Of a DNA stretch of 64,000 bases, positions 1 through 8,280 are shown piece by piece. Below the pieces are notes generated by a model that saw only the letters and a list, made by a program, of their open reading frames with translations, was not told where the DNA came from and made no database searches. Numbering within the stretch: the first letter of the stretch is position 1; each line of letters opens with the position of its first letter. The translations under genes and the position numbers were made by a program. Source of the stretch: Caldilineaceae bacterium (lineage in GTDB: Bacteria; Chloroflexota; Anaerolineae; Caldilineales; Caldilineaceae). The stretch is from positions 62,001 through 126,000 of the forward strand of contig JAJEDJ010000004.1 in assembly GCA_022821545.1 (NCBI GenBank). Direction: 5' to 3'.

Positions 1-572
1 CTGTCCTCCAGGTCGTGCATTTTGAGCCTGGCGGTCGTGCCGCCGAATGTGTTGGTGGTAATGATGTGGGACCCGGCCTCGACGTAGCCGCGATAGACCG
101 CCTCCACGGCGTCCGGGTTCTCAACATTCCACAGTTCGGGCGCGGCGCCGCCGGTGAGGCCGGCTTCCTGCAGGATCGTGGCCATGGCCCCATCGCCCAG
201 GAGGGGGCCGTTGTGCCGGCCCAGCCGCTCGATGACCGGGTGGGTGCGCGGCGTCAGCCATCCGCCGGATGCAGAATCGGGTGTAATCAAGGACAGAAGT
301 TTGCGGATGCGTTGCGGGGGATAGTCGGCTTCCAACTGTGAGGCGACAGTCTGGGCGACCTCTTCGGGATCCCCCTCCTTCTCCTGCCAGTCGGTACGCA
401 GCCAGCCGTCCAGGTATTCATCGGTACCGGTCGCGCCGGCGCGCATCGCGGCTTCGTCGATCGCGACTTGAAAACGGGCCGGCAGCTGTACCTTGTGCCG
501 GTTGCGGCGGCCCTCGCGGGCTACCACCATTGAGGGGAACTCCCGCCAGTAGGTAATCTGAAATTCTGTCAT
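1..572 (-). CDS. Virulence-factor domain fused to homocysteine S-methyltransferase (partial, runs off left edge)
   Basis: Reading the minus strand from the ATG at 572 gives an uninterrupted frame of 190 codons that leaves the window. Residues 1 to about 85 (begins MTEFQITYWREFPSMVVARE; includes AAMRAGATGTDEYLDGW) resemble the small 'virulence factor' family PF13769. From about residue 120 the frame reads LLGDGAMATILQEAGL and then IITTNTFGGTA, the start of a homocysteine S-methyltransferase (MetH N-terminal) barrel, which moves a methyl group to homocysteine using zinc-bound cysteines. Those cysteines lie beyond the window, so activity cannot be judged. A GAGG ribosome-binding site lies ten bases before the ATG. 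The small family is usually a separate gene near C1-transfer enzymes (family knowledge, from memory), so a fusion fits a common role in methionine/folate metabolism. Confidence 0.8.
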   Translation of the reverse strand, partial: MTEFQITYWREFPSMVVAREGRRNRHKVQLPARFQVAIDEAAMRAGATGTDEYLDGWLRTDWQEKEGDPEEVAQTVASQLEADYPPQRIRKLLSLITPDSASGGWLTPRTHPVIERLGRHNGPLLGDGAMATILQEAGLTGGAAPELWNVENPDAVEAVYRGYVEAGSHIITTNTFGGTTARLKMHDLED

Positions 573-926
573 GAAGAATGAACCTCGGGTAAACGATCAG
601 TGGTCGGTAGCCGGTGTACAGTACCGGGCAACCGGCCAGTTGCCATAGTCACATTTCGAATTATACCGAGTGGCGCGCATGAATGCCTAACCATTGCCTA
701 TGCGCAGGCAGGAACTGTTTCCATAGTTGAATTTTGACGGTCTTTGCGATACCATTGCCTAGACTTACAGTTATCATCATTAACCAGGTTATCGTACTGA
801 AACTTGTCAGGCCTCTACTGCGCAGTTCCCCTGCTGCTGTGATCAGCTTTCCGGCCGTTTGGCAACGGTCGGACAATTGTTCAGACATTATTTAGTGGCC
901 CCAATCGACTCAAAGGAGACTGTTTA
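573..926. other. Intergenic region, divergent promoters expected
   Basis: This 354-base spacer separates the leftward methyltransferase gene from the rightward BMP lipoprotein gene. Positions 598-642 hold a degenerate copy of the AGTGGTC-type repeat seen in other spacers. Positions 781-791 form a short palindrome (TAACC/GGTTA) that could be an operator. A 75-codon minus-strand open frame at 661-888 has no ribosome-binding site or recognisable domain and is not called. No RNA gene is visible. Confidence 0.5.
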
Positions 927-2075
927 ATGAGACTTCGACAATCGTGGACGGTGGTTGGCGTCATGGTCGTCCTGGCGCTTCTAATTGCGGCTTGCCAGCC
1001 GGTCACGGAGGCCCCTGCCGCTGAAGAGATGGCAGGTGATGACGAAATGGCCGCGCCGTTGCAGGTTGCCTTCGTCTATGTCGCGCCTATCGGCGACCTC
1101 GGCTGGACGTATGCGCACGATCAGGGACGCGTGTACCTGGAAGAGAACCTGGAAGGCGGCGCGGAGACGGCCTTCATTGAGATGGTGCCCGAAGGCCCGG
1201 ACGCAGAACGCGTGATTCGCGACTTCGCCCAAAAAGGCTATGACCTGGTCATCACCACCAGTTTCGGCTACATGGACCCGACTCTGACGGTCGCCCTGGA
1301 GTTCCCGGATGCGCACTTTGTGCATGTATCCGGCTACAAGACGGCTGACAACATGAGCACGCTGTTCGGCCGCATGTACCAGCCCCGTTATTTGAGCGGC
1401 CTGGTGGCGGGCAGCATGACCGAAAGCAACATTATCGGTTACGTGGCGGCCTTCCCGATTCCTGAGGTGATCCGCGGGATCAACGCGTTCACGCTGGGTG
1501 TGCGCGAGGTGAATCCGGACGCCGAAGTGCGGGTCGTGTGGACGAACACATGGTTTGGGCCGCCCGAAGAAAAGGAGGCGGCTGAAGCGCTGCTGGACCA
1601 GGGTGCGGATGTCATCGCCCAGCACCAGGACACGACGGAGCCGCAGAAGGCCGCGGCCGAGCGGGGTGGGACCAGCATCGGTTACAACAGCGACATGCGT
1701 GTATTCGTCGGTGACTCTGTCCTCACCGGTCCGGTCTGGAACTGGGGTCCGGCTTTCCTGAAGTTCGCGGAGCAGGCGCGCGACGGCAGCTGGATGACGG
1801 AACAGTATTGGGGCGGAATGGATGACGGGATCGTAGGATTGGCAGATTTCAGCCCGTCCGTACCCGATGACGTAGCCGCGATGGTCACCGAAAAGCAGGC
1901 GATGATCGTTTCCGGTGAGACGGACGTGTTCTGCGGCGCGATGAATGGCCAGAATGGAGTTCAGTTCCTGGAAGACGGCCAGTGCATGGATGACGGCCAG
2001 ATGCTGGGCATGGACTGGTTTGTGGAGGGTGTTGTTGGCCAGGCGCCGGGTGAGGCCGCGCCGCTTGGAAACTAG
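927..2075 (+). CDS. BMP-family ABC transporter substrate-binding lipoprotein (copy 1)
   Basis: The 382-residue product has a positively charged start, a hydrophobic stretch and a lipobox LIAAC with Cys23, so it should be an exported, lipid-anchored binding protein. The mature part carries the features of the basic membrane protein (BMP, PF02608) family, which binds nucleosides or related ligands for ABC import: QVAFVYVAPIGDLGWTYAHD near residues 46-65, the DLVITTSFGYMD segment near 105-117, and a closing DVFCG...GQCMDD pair of cysteines that may form a disulfide. A strong AAAGGAG site sits just before the ATG. It is followed by a paralogue (2298-3416) and a double ABC ATPase (3535-5082) transcribed in the same direction. 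The ligand is not identifiable from sequence; a purine nucleoside or a related small molecule is the family expectation. Confidence 0.9.
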   Translation: MRLRQSWTVVGVMVVLALLIAACQPVTEAPAAEEMAGDDEMAAPLQVAFVYVAPIGDLGWTYAHDQGRVYLEENLEGGAETAFIEMVPEGPDAERVIRDFAQKGYDLVITTSFGYMDPTLTVALEFPDAHFVHVSGYKTADNMSTLFGRMYQPRYLSGLVAGSMTESNIIGYVAAFPIPEVIRGINAFTLGVREVNPDAEVRVVWTNTWFGPPEEKEAAEALLDQGADVIAQHQDTTEPQKAAAERGGTSIGYNSDMRVFVGDSVLTGPVWNWGPAFLKFAEQARDGSWMTEQYWGGMDDGIVGLADFSPSVPDDVAAMVTEKQAMIVSGETDVFCGAMNGQNGVQFLEDGQCMDDGQMLGMDWFVEGVVGQAPGEAAPLGN

Positions 2076-2180
2076 CCAGGTTTCGGCCCGCAATTGAATC
2101 GTGTGACGTTCAGCTTTTCGAATTAGGCCGTCTTTCTGCGAGCAGCCGTTTCCTGAATCAATTTGAACGTGATCACTTAT

Positions 2181-2226
2181 GATTGCTCCTCTTCTTGCGG
2201 TATCTGACACCAGGAGAAGAGCAATC
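2181..2226. other. Imperfect stem-loop between the two BMP genes
   Basis: Arms GATTGCTC (2181-2188) and GAGCAATC (2219-2226) pair perfectly, and a purine/pyrimidine-rich inner segment extends the pairing imperfectly. The structure lies in the 222-base spacer (2076-2297) between the paralogous lipoprotein genes. It is not followed by a clear T run, so it is more likely an mRNA-stability or processing structure, or a leader element of the second gene, than a simple terminator. Confidence 0.35.
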
Positions 2227-2297
2227 TGTTTACCACATCGCCTGAAAAATGATGAACGAGTCCATCTGTAATTGTAGTGATAAAGGGGGATAGTTAC

Positions 2298-3416
2298 ATG
2301 AGGATTCGACGTTGGAAGGTTGTGGTTGGTGTTCTGCTGATACTGACATCGTTGCTCAGCGCCTGTCAGCCGATCGGCGGTGTCCCTGCGGCTGAAGGGC
2401 AGACAGGAGCCGCTAAGTCTATCGAGTCGATGAAGGTTGCCTTCGTGTACGTCGGCCCGGTGGGAGACCTCGGCTGGAGCTATGCGCACGATCAGGGGCG
2501 GTTGGCGCTGGAAGAGCTTGGCGTGGAGACAGCATACAGCGAGCTTGTCGCTGAAGGACCGGACGCGGCTCGTGTGCTGCAGAGCTACGCGTCGCAAGGT
2601 TATGACCTGATCTTTGCCACCAGTTTCGGCTATATGGACAGCGTCATCGAAGTCGCGGGAGGGTTTCCGGACGTAAAGTTTGAGCATGCCACCGGATACA
2701 AGACGGCTGAAAATGTGGGCATCTACGACGGGCGCGGATACGAGGGATGGTACCTTGCCGGAATGGTTGCCGGTGCGATGACGCAATCCAGTGTCATTGG
2801 TTATATTGCGCCTTACCCGATTCCGGAAGTGGTAAGAAATCTGAACGCCTTCGCCCTGGGCGCCCAGTCTATCAATCCGCTTGTAGAGGTGCGGCCGGTG
2901 TGGATCTTTGCCTGGTTTGATCCTCCTGCCGAGCGAGAAGCCGCCCAGGCCCTCATCGATGCGGGCGCAGATGTCGTGGCGCGCGAAAGCGACAGTGTTG
3001 AGCCGGACAAACTGGCCCAGGAGCAGGGGGTCTATGCTATCGGCTACAACGCGGTCAGCCCGGACATCGCGCCGCAGGCATTGCTGACGGCCCCGATCTG
3101 GAACTGGCATGTCATCTACGAAAAGAAGGTGCGCGATGTGGCTGCCGGCACGTGGACCAATGAACCGGTCTGGTGGGGCATGGCGGAAGGCGTATTAGAT
3201 CTGGCGCCAGTTGCCGAGTTTGTGCCTGCGGTTATACAGATAGCGGTCGAGGAGGTCAAGGAAGGCATTCTTGACGGCAGTTTTCAGTTCTTCTGCGGCC
3301 CGATCAACGACAATACCGGCACAGAACGGGTCGCGGCCGGGGAATGTATGGACGACCCCGCTCTGCTCAGTTTTGACTGGCTGGTCGCAGGTGTTACAGG
3401 AACGATCCCGCAGTAG
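2298..3416 (+). CDS. BMP-family ABC transporter substrate-binding lipoprotein (copy 2)
   Basis: The product is 372 residues from the ATG at 2298, chosen over an in-frame GTG at 2277 because AAAGGGGGA lies seven bases upstream. The lipobox LLSAC places the lipid-modified cysteine at residue 23. It is a clear paralogue of the preceding gene, sharing the KVAFVYVGPVGDLGWSYAHD block, ATSFGYMDSVIEVA, IGYIAPYPIPEVVRN and the C-terminal FFCG/GECMDD cysteines. It appears diverged in the ligand-facing segments, so the two may bind different ligands or differ in expression. The likely job is ligand capture for the ABC ATPase encoded 118 bases downstream. No permease gene is adjacent, so the membrane part must be encoded elsewhere. 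Confidence 0.9.
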   Translation: MRIRRWKVVVGVLLILTSLLSACQPIGGVPAAEGQTGAAKSIESMKVAFVYVGPVGDLGWSYAHDQGRLALEELGVETAYSELVAEGPDAARVLQSYASQGYDLIFATSFGYMDSVIEVAGGFPDVKFEHATGYKTAENVGIYDGRGYEGWYLAGMVAGAMTQSSVIGYIAPYPIPEVVRNLNAFALGAQSINPLVEVRPVWIFAWFDPPAEREAAQALIDAGADVVARESDSVEPDKLAQEQGVYAIGYNAVSPDIAPQALLTAPIWNWHVIYEKKVRDVAAGTWTNEPVWWGMAEGVLDLAPVAEFVPAVIQIAVEEVKEGILDGSFQFFCGPINDNTGTERVAAGECMDDPALLSFDWLVAGVTGTIPQ

Positions 3417-3534
3417 GGAATCGAGCGCTTTACAGATCAAGACCGAAGCGGCAGAGGATGGGACATTGAAGTAGCCCCATCCTCTGCCTGCATCGCAATC
3501 TGCCCGTCGGTCTACATCCACAGTTGCATATCTC

Positions 3535-5082
3535 ATGACCACATCTGCTCCTCTCGCTGTGGAAATGCGAGAAATCACCAAACGATTTCCCGGGGTCCTG
3601 GCAAACGACAGCGTCGACCTGACTGTCGATCAGGGTGAGATTCATGCTCTGTTGGGGGAAAACGGCGCGGGCAAGTCGACGCTGATGAATATCCTCGCGG
3701 GGTTGTATCTGCCGGAAGAGGGTCATGTGCTGGTGCATGGTCGTCCCGTGCATATCGACTCGCCAAGGACTGCCTTCGACCTGGGCATCGCCATGGTCCA
3801 TCAGCATTTCAAGTTGGTGATGAACCAGACGGTCGCCGAGAACATCATTCTGGGGCTGGATGACCCATACTGCGCGCCGGGCGCGCAGGGACGCTTCAAA
3901 CCGCTGCGGCTGGATATGCAGCGGGTGCAGCGGCGGATTGCGGAGGTGAGCGAGCAGTATGATCTGCAAGTGGACCCGGAAGCGTTCGTCTGGCAGTTGA
4001 GCGTCGGCGAGCAGCAGCGGATCGAGATCTTGAAGGCGCTGTATCGCGGGGCGGACATCTTGATCCTTGATGAACCAACAGCCGTTTTGACCCCGCAGGA
4101 GGCCGACGCGTTGGGCCAGACGATGCAGCGCATGGTGCAGGAGGGCAAGACGATCATCTTTATCAGCCATAAGCTGGATGAGGTGACCCGTTTTGCCGAC
4201 CGTGTGACTGTGCTGCGGCAAGGGCGGGTGGTCGCCAGCGAGGACGTGACCGACGAAACCAGCGCCGCGCATCTGGCCGAGCTGATGGTGGGGCGGTCGG
4301 TGATCTTCCGCATTGACAAGGAAGAGCAGGCGTTCGGCGAAACCTGTCTGGAGGTCGAAGAGATCTGCTGCCTGAACGATAAGCGCCTGCCGGCCCTGCG
4401 GGATGTTTCATTGCAGATCCGCAGGGGTGAGATCCTTGGCATAGCCGGCGTTGCCGGCAACGGACAGAAGGAGCTGGCCGAGGTGTTGACCGGTCTGCGG
4501 CGGGCGACCAGCGGGCGTTTTCGCCTGCTGGGGCGGGACCTCACCAACAAGACGCCACGCGCCATCATCGATGCCGGCATTGCCCACGTGCCGGAAAGCC
4601 GCGTCCACGTGGGATCGGTCGGCTCGATGAATGTGGCCGACAACATCGCGCTCAAACATTACCGGGACAGGCCGGGGCCGTTCCTCGATCGCGACGGCCT
4701 GGACAGGATGAGCACGGAACTGGTGGACGAGTTTAACGTGGACACACCTGGCATCACGACCAATGCGGGGGCCCTCTCCGGCGGAAATCTGCAGAAGCTG
4801 ATTCTGGCGCGCGAACTGACGACGGACCCGAAGCTGCTCATCGCGGCCCATCCGACGCAGGGGCTGGACGTGGGCGCGACCGAGGCGGTGCGTCAGCGGC
4901 TGCTGGAGCAGCAGGAGGCCGGCGTGGCGGTACTGCTGATCAGCGAAGACTTGGACGAGTTATTCAGCCTGGCTGACCGCGTTGCCGTCCTGAATGGCGG
5001 GCAGGTGATGGGCGTCGTCGCTATCGGCGCGGCCACGCGCGAGGAGATCGGGTTGATGATGGCCGGCGAAGAGACGGCTTGA
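3535..5082 (+). CDS. BMP/nucleoside-type ABC transporter ATPase with two ABC domains
   Basis: The 515-residue protein has two fused nucleotide-binding domains, as in YufO/RbsA-type ATPases that energise import of nucleosides or sugars. In the first domain Walker A is GENGAGKST (41-49), the Q-loop is Q90, the signature is LSVGEQQR (155-162) and Walker B is ILILDEPTA (about 175-183). The second domain has a degenerate Walker A (GVAGNGQKE, near 305), signature LSGGNLQK (near 410) and LLIAAHPTQGLDVGA instead of a normal Walker B. This asymmetry is standard for the family, where only one site hydrolyses ATP efficiently. It follows the two BMP lipoproteins and probably serves them. Two permease genes would normally come next; instead two small unrelated membrane proteins follow. 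Confidence 0.9.
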   Translation: MTTSAPLAVEMREITKRFPGVLANDSVDLTVDQGEIHALLGENGAGKSTLMNILAGLYLPEEGHVLVHGRPVHIDSPRTAFDLGIAMVHQHFKLVMNQTVAENIILGLDDPYCAPGAQGRFKPLRLDMQRVQRRIAEVSEQYDLQVDPEAFVWQLSVGEQQRIEILKALYRGADILILDEPTAVLTPQEADALGQTMQRMVQEGKTIIFISHKLDEVTRFADRVTVLRQGRVVASEDVTDETSAAHLAELMVGRSVIFRIDKEEQAFGETCLEVEEICCLNDKRLPALRDVSLQIRRGEILGIAGVAGNGQKELAEVLTGLRRATSGRFRLLGRDLTNKTPRAIIDAGIAHVPESRVHVGSVGSMNVADNIALKHYRDRPGPFLDRDGLDRMSTELVDEFNVDTPGITTNAGALSGGNLQKLILARELTTDPKLLIAAHPTQGLDVGATEAVRQRLLEQQEAGVAVLLISEDLDELFSLADRVAVLNGGQVMGVVAIGAATREEIGLMMAGEETA

Positions 5083-5101
5083 CCGAACATACGCGATAGG
5101 T

Positions 5102-5425
5102 ATGGACACACTGTACAAAGTTGGATCGGCCGTTCTGCTCCTGGTGGGCGTACTGTATCCGCTGGGCGCGATCTACATGATGATGAAGTTCCTCGGGCGC
5201 GAAGATTTGCCGCGACCCTCGCCCGCTTACTTGATGCTCCATTTTGTCCTGATCGCGACAGTGCCTCTGGCCGGAATTTTGGGCGGGTTTGCCGGCTTTG
5301 CGCCGACATTGTGGGAGAGCCAGGTGATCCGCATGATCGTCTACGGCGCCGGCGTTCTCTCGGTGGTTGCATTGGCGATGCTGTTCGCCAGCAGCCGCGC
5401 GCGGCAACCGGACAGCAGTGAATAA
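5102..5425 (+). CDS. Small membrane protein, three predicted helices
   Basis: The 107-residue product has hydrophobic stretches at about residues 6-28 (VGSAVLLLVGVLYPLGAIYM), 42-66 and 76-95, and a short charged tail (SSRARQPDSSE). It matches no family I can name. It begins 19 bases after the ABC ATPase and is followed 38 bases later by another small membrane protein, so it is probably cotranscribed with them. It is too small to be the missing BMP-type permease, whose members have many more helices. A real gene is likely because the frame is compact, has a clean membrane-protein composition and fits the operon spacing. Confidence 0.65.
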   Translation: MDTLYKVGSAVLLLVGVLYPLGAIYMMMKFLGREDLPRPSPAYLMLHFVLIATVPLAGILGGFAGFAPTLWESQVIRMIVYGAGVLSVVALAMLFASSRARQPDSSE

Positions 5426-5463
5426 CGGCTGGCGGATTCCACACGCCGCACGCAATCAGTCTG

Positions 5464-5886
5464 ATGACTGACGCCCCTGTCTACTTTCCTCGAACGATAT
5501 ACCGCCTGTTCGCCGCGGGCGGCGTTGCGGTAGCGCTACTTTTCCTGTGGGAGATCCTGAACGGATTCAGCCTGTCGGCCCTCTTCTTTCTGCTGGGGGC
5601 GACCGGGTTCACGCTCATCCATTTGCGCTGGGCGTTGATGCGGCTGGAGCTGACGGCCGACGGCGTGACGGTGCGCGCGCCGTTGCAGGGGTCCCTGCAG
5701 ATTCAGTTCCGCCAGATGATCATCTGTGAAGAGGCCGGGCGCTTCACGCCCGGAGTGAGCCTTGTCTACTGGCCCGTTTCCTCTGAGGGAATCGTCGAAA
5801 CGGAGGTACCCCGCACGCAGTTTTTGCCGGCGGTGGCGCGCCAGGAGGAGCTGCTGGCCGCTTTGCAGAAGCGGATGCCCGATTGA
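5464..5886 (+). CDS. Membrane-anchored PH-like domain protein
   Basis: The product has 140 residues. Two hydrophobic helices (about 15-32 and 36-56, with an IRWAL-like basic end) are followed by a soluble beta-rich segment, LELTADGVTVRAPLQGSLQI onward, in the style of bacterial PH (bPH) domains that follow a membrane hairpin. No catalytic residues are visible. The function of such proteins is unclear; roles in envelope stress or membrane organisation have been suggested for relatives. The gene lies between a three-helix protein and a glycosyltransferase on the same strand with short gaps. Confidence 0.65.
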   Translation: MTDAPVYFPRTIYRLFAAGGVAVALLFLWEILNGFSLSALFFLLGATGFTLIHLRWALMRLELTADGVTVRAPLQGSLQIQFRQMIICEEAGRFTPGVSLVYWPVSSEGIVETEVPRTQFLPAVARQEELLAALQKRMPD

Positions 5887-5920
5887 CGTGATGGCCATAT
5901 AGCGATGGGGGTTGAGCAGA

Positions 5921-7087
5921 GTGTCGGCAGAGCAGCCAAAGGTGTTGTTCGTCACGGGCGAGTATCCGCCGATGGTGGGCGGGGTCGGCAGGTTCACGGC
6001 CGAGCTGGCGTCGGCTCTACAGTTGCAGGGCGCGCAGATTGCCGTCCTGACCGACGAACAGGTCAAGGCGGCCGCGGAGACGGATGCGGTCCGGGTAGTT
6101 CCGGGGCGCAGCAGCTGGGGCTGGCGCATTCTGAGCGAAATCCCCGCCTGCGCCCGCGCGGCCGGCGCCGAATGGGTTCACGTTCAGTTCCAGACGGCCG
6201 CGTACGGGATGCATCCGGCCATCAATGCTTTGCCATATTTTCTACGGCGACAGGGGTTGCGCAGCGCCTGGACTTATCACGATCTGCGCGTTCCCTATCT
6301 CTTTCCCAAGGCGGGCGCGCGTCTGCGCAACTGGGTTACGCGTCTGCCGCTGCGGGCCGCGGATGCGGTTGTGGTTACGAATCAGAGCGACTGGGAAGCG
6401 GTGCAAGGGCAGATGTTACGCGGCCAGCTCCACCGCATTCCGATCGGCAGCGACATCGAGAGCCGGCAGTTTTCGACAGAGGAGCGGACGCGGCGGCGGG
6501 CGGCGCGCGGTTACGGCAGCGAACAGCTTGTGCTTGGCTACTTCGGTTTTCTCAACGCCAGCAAGGGCGGGCTTACGCTGATCGAGACATTGGCGGCACT
6601 GGCCGGTGACGGGGAGAACGTGCATCTGTTGATGATCGGCGAACGGGTGGGAGCCAGCGACGAGACGAACTTCAGGTATCTGCAGCGGGTCGAGGCTGCC
6701 ATTTCTGAGCATGGGCTTGACAACCGCGTGCAGTGGACCGGGCACCAGTCGGATGCCGAGGTTGCCGCCGACTTCAGCGCGATCGACGTGCTGGTGATGC
6801 CGTATGAGGATGGGATGAGTATGCGGCGCAGCACGCTGACGGCTGCGCTGGCAAACGGTTGCGCGATCGTGACTACGCATCCGCAAGACCCGACACCGGA
6901 ACTGAGGGTGGACTCCGACCTCCTGCTGGTTCCGCCCAGAGATCCGGCTGCGACCGCGGCGGCCGTACGGCGTATCGCCGAGGATCCGCGCCTGGCGGAG
7001 AATCTGCGCGCCAATGCCCGCAAGGCGGCCCTCCAGTTCAGTTGGGAAGCGATCGCGGCGCGGCATCTGGAAGTGTACAACGCTTAG
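5921..7087 (+). CDS. Glycosyltransferase family 4 (GT-B fold)
   Basis: The 388-residue product starts at GTG 5921, which has a GGGG-rich site about nine bases upstream; the in-frame TTG at 5912 lacks room for one. The N-terminal half opens with VLFVTGEYPPMVGGVGRFTA, typical of GT4 retaining transferases with a glycine-rich acceptor loop. The C-terminal half has LGYFGFLNASKGGLTLIETL and VLVMPYEDGMSMRRSTLTAA, equivalent to the donor-binding region. These enzymes move a sugar from a nucleotide donor to a lipid or saccharide acceptor on the cytosolic membrane face. Donor and acceptor cannot be inferred. It may be the last gene of the run that begins at 5102. Confidence 0.85.
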   Translation: MSAEQPKVLFVTGEYPPMVGGVGRFTAELASALQLQGAQIAVLTDEQVKAAAETDAVRVVPGRSSWGWRILSEIPACARAAGAEWVHVQFQTAAYGMHPAINALPYFLRRQGLRSAWTYHDLRVPYLFPKAGARLRNWVTRLPLRAADAVVVTNQSDWEAVQGQMLRGQLHRIPIGSDIESRQFSTEERTRRRAARGYGSEQLVLGYFGFLNASKGGLTLIETLAALAGDGENVHLLMIGERVGASDETNFRYLQRVEAAISEHGLDNRVQWTGHQSDAEVAADFSAIDVLVMPYEDGMSMRRSTLTAALANGCAIVTTHPQDPTPELRVDSDLLLVPPRDPAATAAAVRRIAEDPRLAENLRANARKAALQFSWEAIAARHLEVYNA

Positions 7088-7216
7088 GCGGCCTTTCCTC
7101 ATATTTTCGTTTCCTGCCCGTTGACCCACCTCAGGTCGCGTTGTACACTGTCTGCACCCAGAAGATTTGCAAAGCAACCAGCTACTGACCAGCAGTAAGT
7201 GCAGGGAGGCCAAGAG

Positions 7217-8194
7217 ATGGAATATCGCGCATTTGGACGTACGGGACTGGATGTATCCGCAATCGGTTTTGGCTGTTGGGAGACCAGCGGCATGTACGGA
7301 CACTTTGACGAAAGCGAAGTTGCCAGGGCGGTGCAGCGTGCGCTCGACCTGGGGATCAATCTCTTTGACACGGCCGAGGGCTACGGCTTTGGGCAGTCCG
7401 AGGAGATTCTCGGCAGGTGCTTGGGCACTCGGCGCGATGAGGCGATCGTCGTGACCAAGTGGGGCATCTACCAGAATGAAGGCAAGTGGCGCCGCGACAG
7501 CCGCCGGGAAACCGCCCTTGGGTCCATCGACCGCAGCCTCAAGGCGCTCGGAACTGACTATGTGGACGTTTATCTGGTCCACTGGCCTGACAGGGATGTG
7601 CCGCTGGAGGAGCCGATGGAGGTTCTGGAGGAGATTGTGCAGGCGGGAAAGGCCCGATTCGTCGGCGTTTCCAACTTCCGGCCGGACCAGGTCGAGACCT
7701 GTATGGAGTCTCGGCGGGTGGACATCGCCCAGTACGGCTACCATATGTTCGACCGCCGCCTGGAGCGCGAGATATTTCCGACGATCGCTAAACACGGCAT
7801 CGGCCTGATGACCTACGGTTCACTGGCGCATGGTCTGCTGACGGGGACGTTTACGTCTGAGACGAAGTTTGAGGATAGTGACTGGCGCTCCAATGGCACG
7901 GCCTTCAACATCCCTCTGTTTACGGAGGAGGTCTTTGCCAGGAATGTTGCCGCCGTTGACGAACTCAAGCCGATCGCCGCCCGGCACGGGAAGACGATGG
8001 CTCAACTTGCGCTGCGCTGGGCGCTGTCGAATCAGGTTGTAAGTGTGGCGCTGATCGGGTTCCGCCGTCCGGAGGAGGTCGAGGAAAACGTAGCCGGTCT
8101 GGACTGGTCACTTGATCAGGAGACGCTGGACGAGATCGATGCGGTGTTCGCCAAGCACGGTGTGGATACGGCGCCGGAGGCTTGGGTGGAGTAA
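7217..8194 (+). CDS. Aldo/keto reductase
   Basis: The product is 325 residues from ATG 7217, which follows a GGGAGG site; the upstream GTG at 7199 would overlap that site. Family landmarks in order are the N-terminal YRAFGRTGLDVSAIGFGCWE, the catalytic Asp/Tyr region FDTAEGYGFGQSEEILG, the Lys in VVTKWG, and the His in YLVHWPD. NADP-dependent reduction or oxidation of a carbonyl or sugar is expected. The C-terminal SVALIGFRRPEEVEENV segment binds the cofactor. It sits 86 bases upstream of a PhyH dioxygenase gene on the same strand and both end at the terminator near 9105, so the two may form one transcript. The substrate is unknown. Confidence 0.9.
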   Translation: MEYRAFGRTGLDVSAIGFGCWETSGMYGHFDESEVARAVQRALDLGINLFDTAEGYGFGQSEEILGRCLGTRRDEAIVVTKWGIYQNEGKWRRDSRRETALGSIDRSLKALGTDYVDVYLVHWPDRDVPLEEPMEVLEEIVQAGKARFVGVSNFRPDQVETCMESRRVDIAQYGYHMFDRRLEREIFPTIAKHGIGLMTYGSLAHGLLTGTFTSETKFEDSDWRSNGTAFNIPLFTEEVFARNVAAVDELKPIAARHGKTMAQLALRWALSNQVVSVALIGFRRPEEVEENVAGLDWSLDQETLDEIDAVFAKHGVDTAPEAWVE

Positions 8195-8280
8195 TGATTG
8201 CTTAACGGTCGGTCAGGTGGCGTCAACGGAGAGCTGACTTCGTCGCCGTTTCCGGCGTTACAGGGAAAGGATGCATTGAT

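Noticed and set aside
661..888. 75-codon minus-strand open frame in the first spacer
   Set aside because: No ribosome-binding site, no domain and mixed composition. It is more likely regulatory DNA.
981..3110. 709-codon open frame on the minus strand opposite the two BMP genes
   Set aside because: It is exactly antisense to two well-supported lipoprotein genes, spans their spacer, and has an Arg/His-rich shadow composition with no domain. High GC and codon bias explain it.
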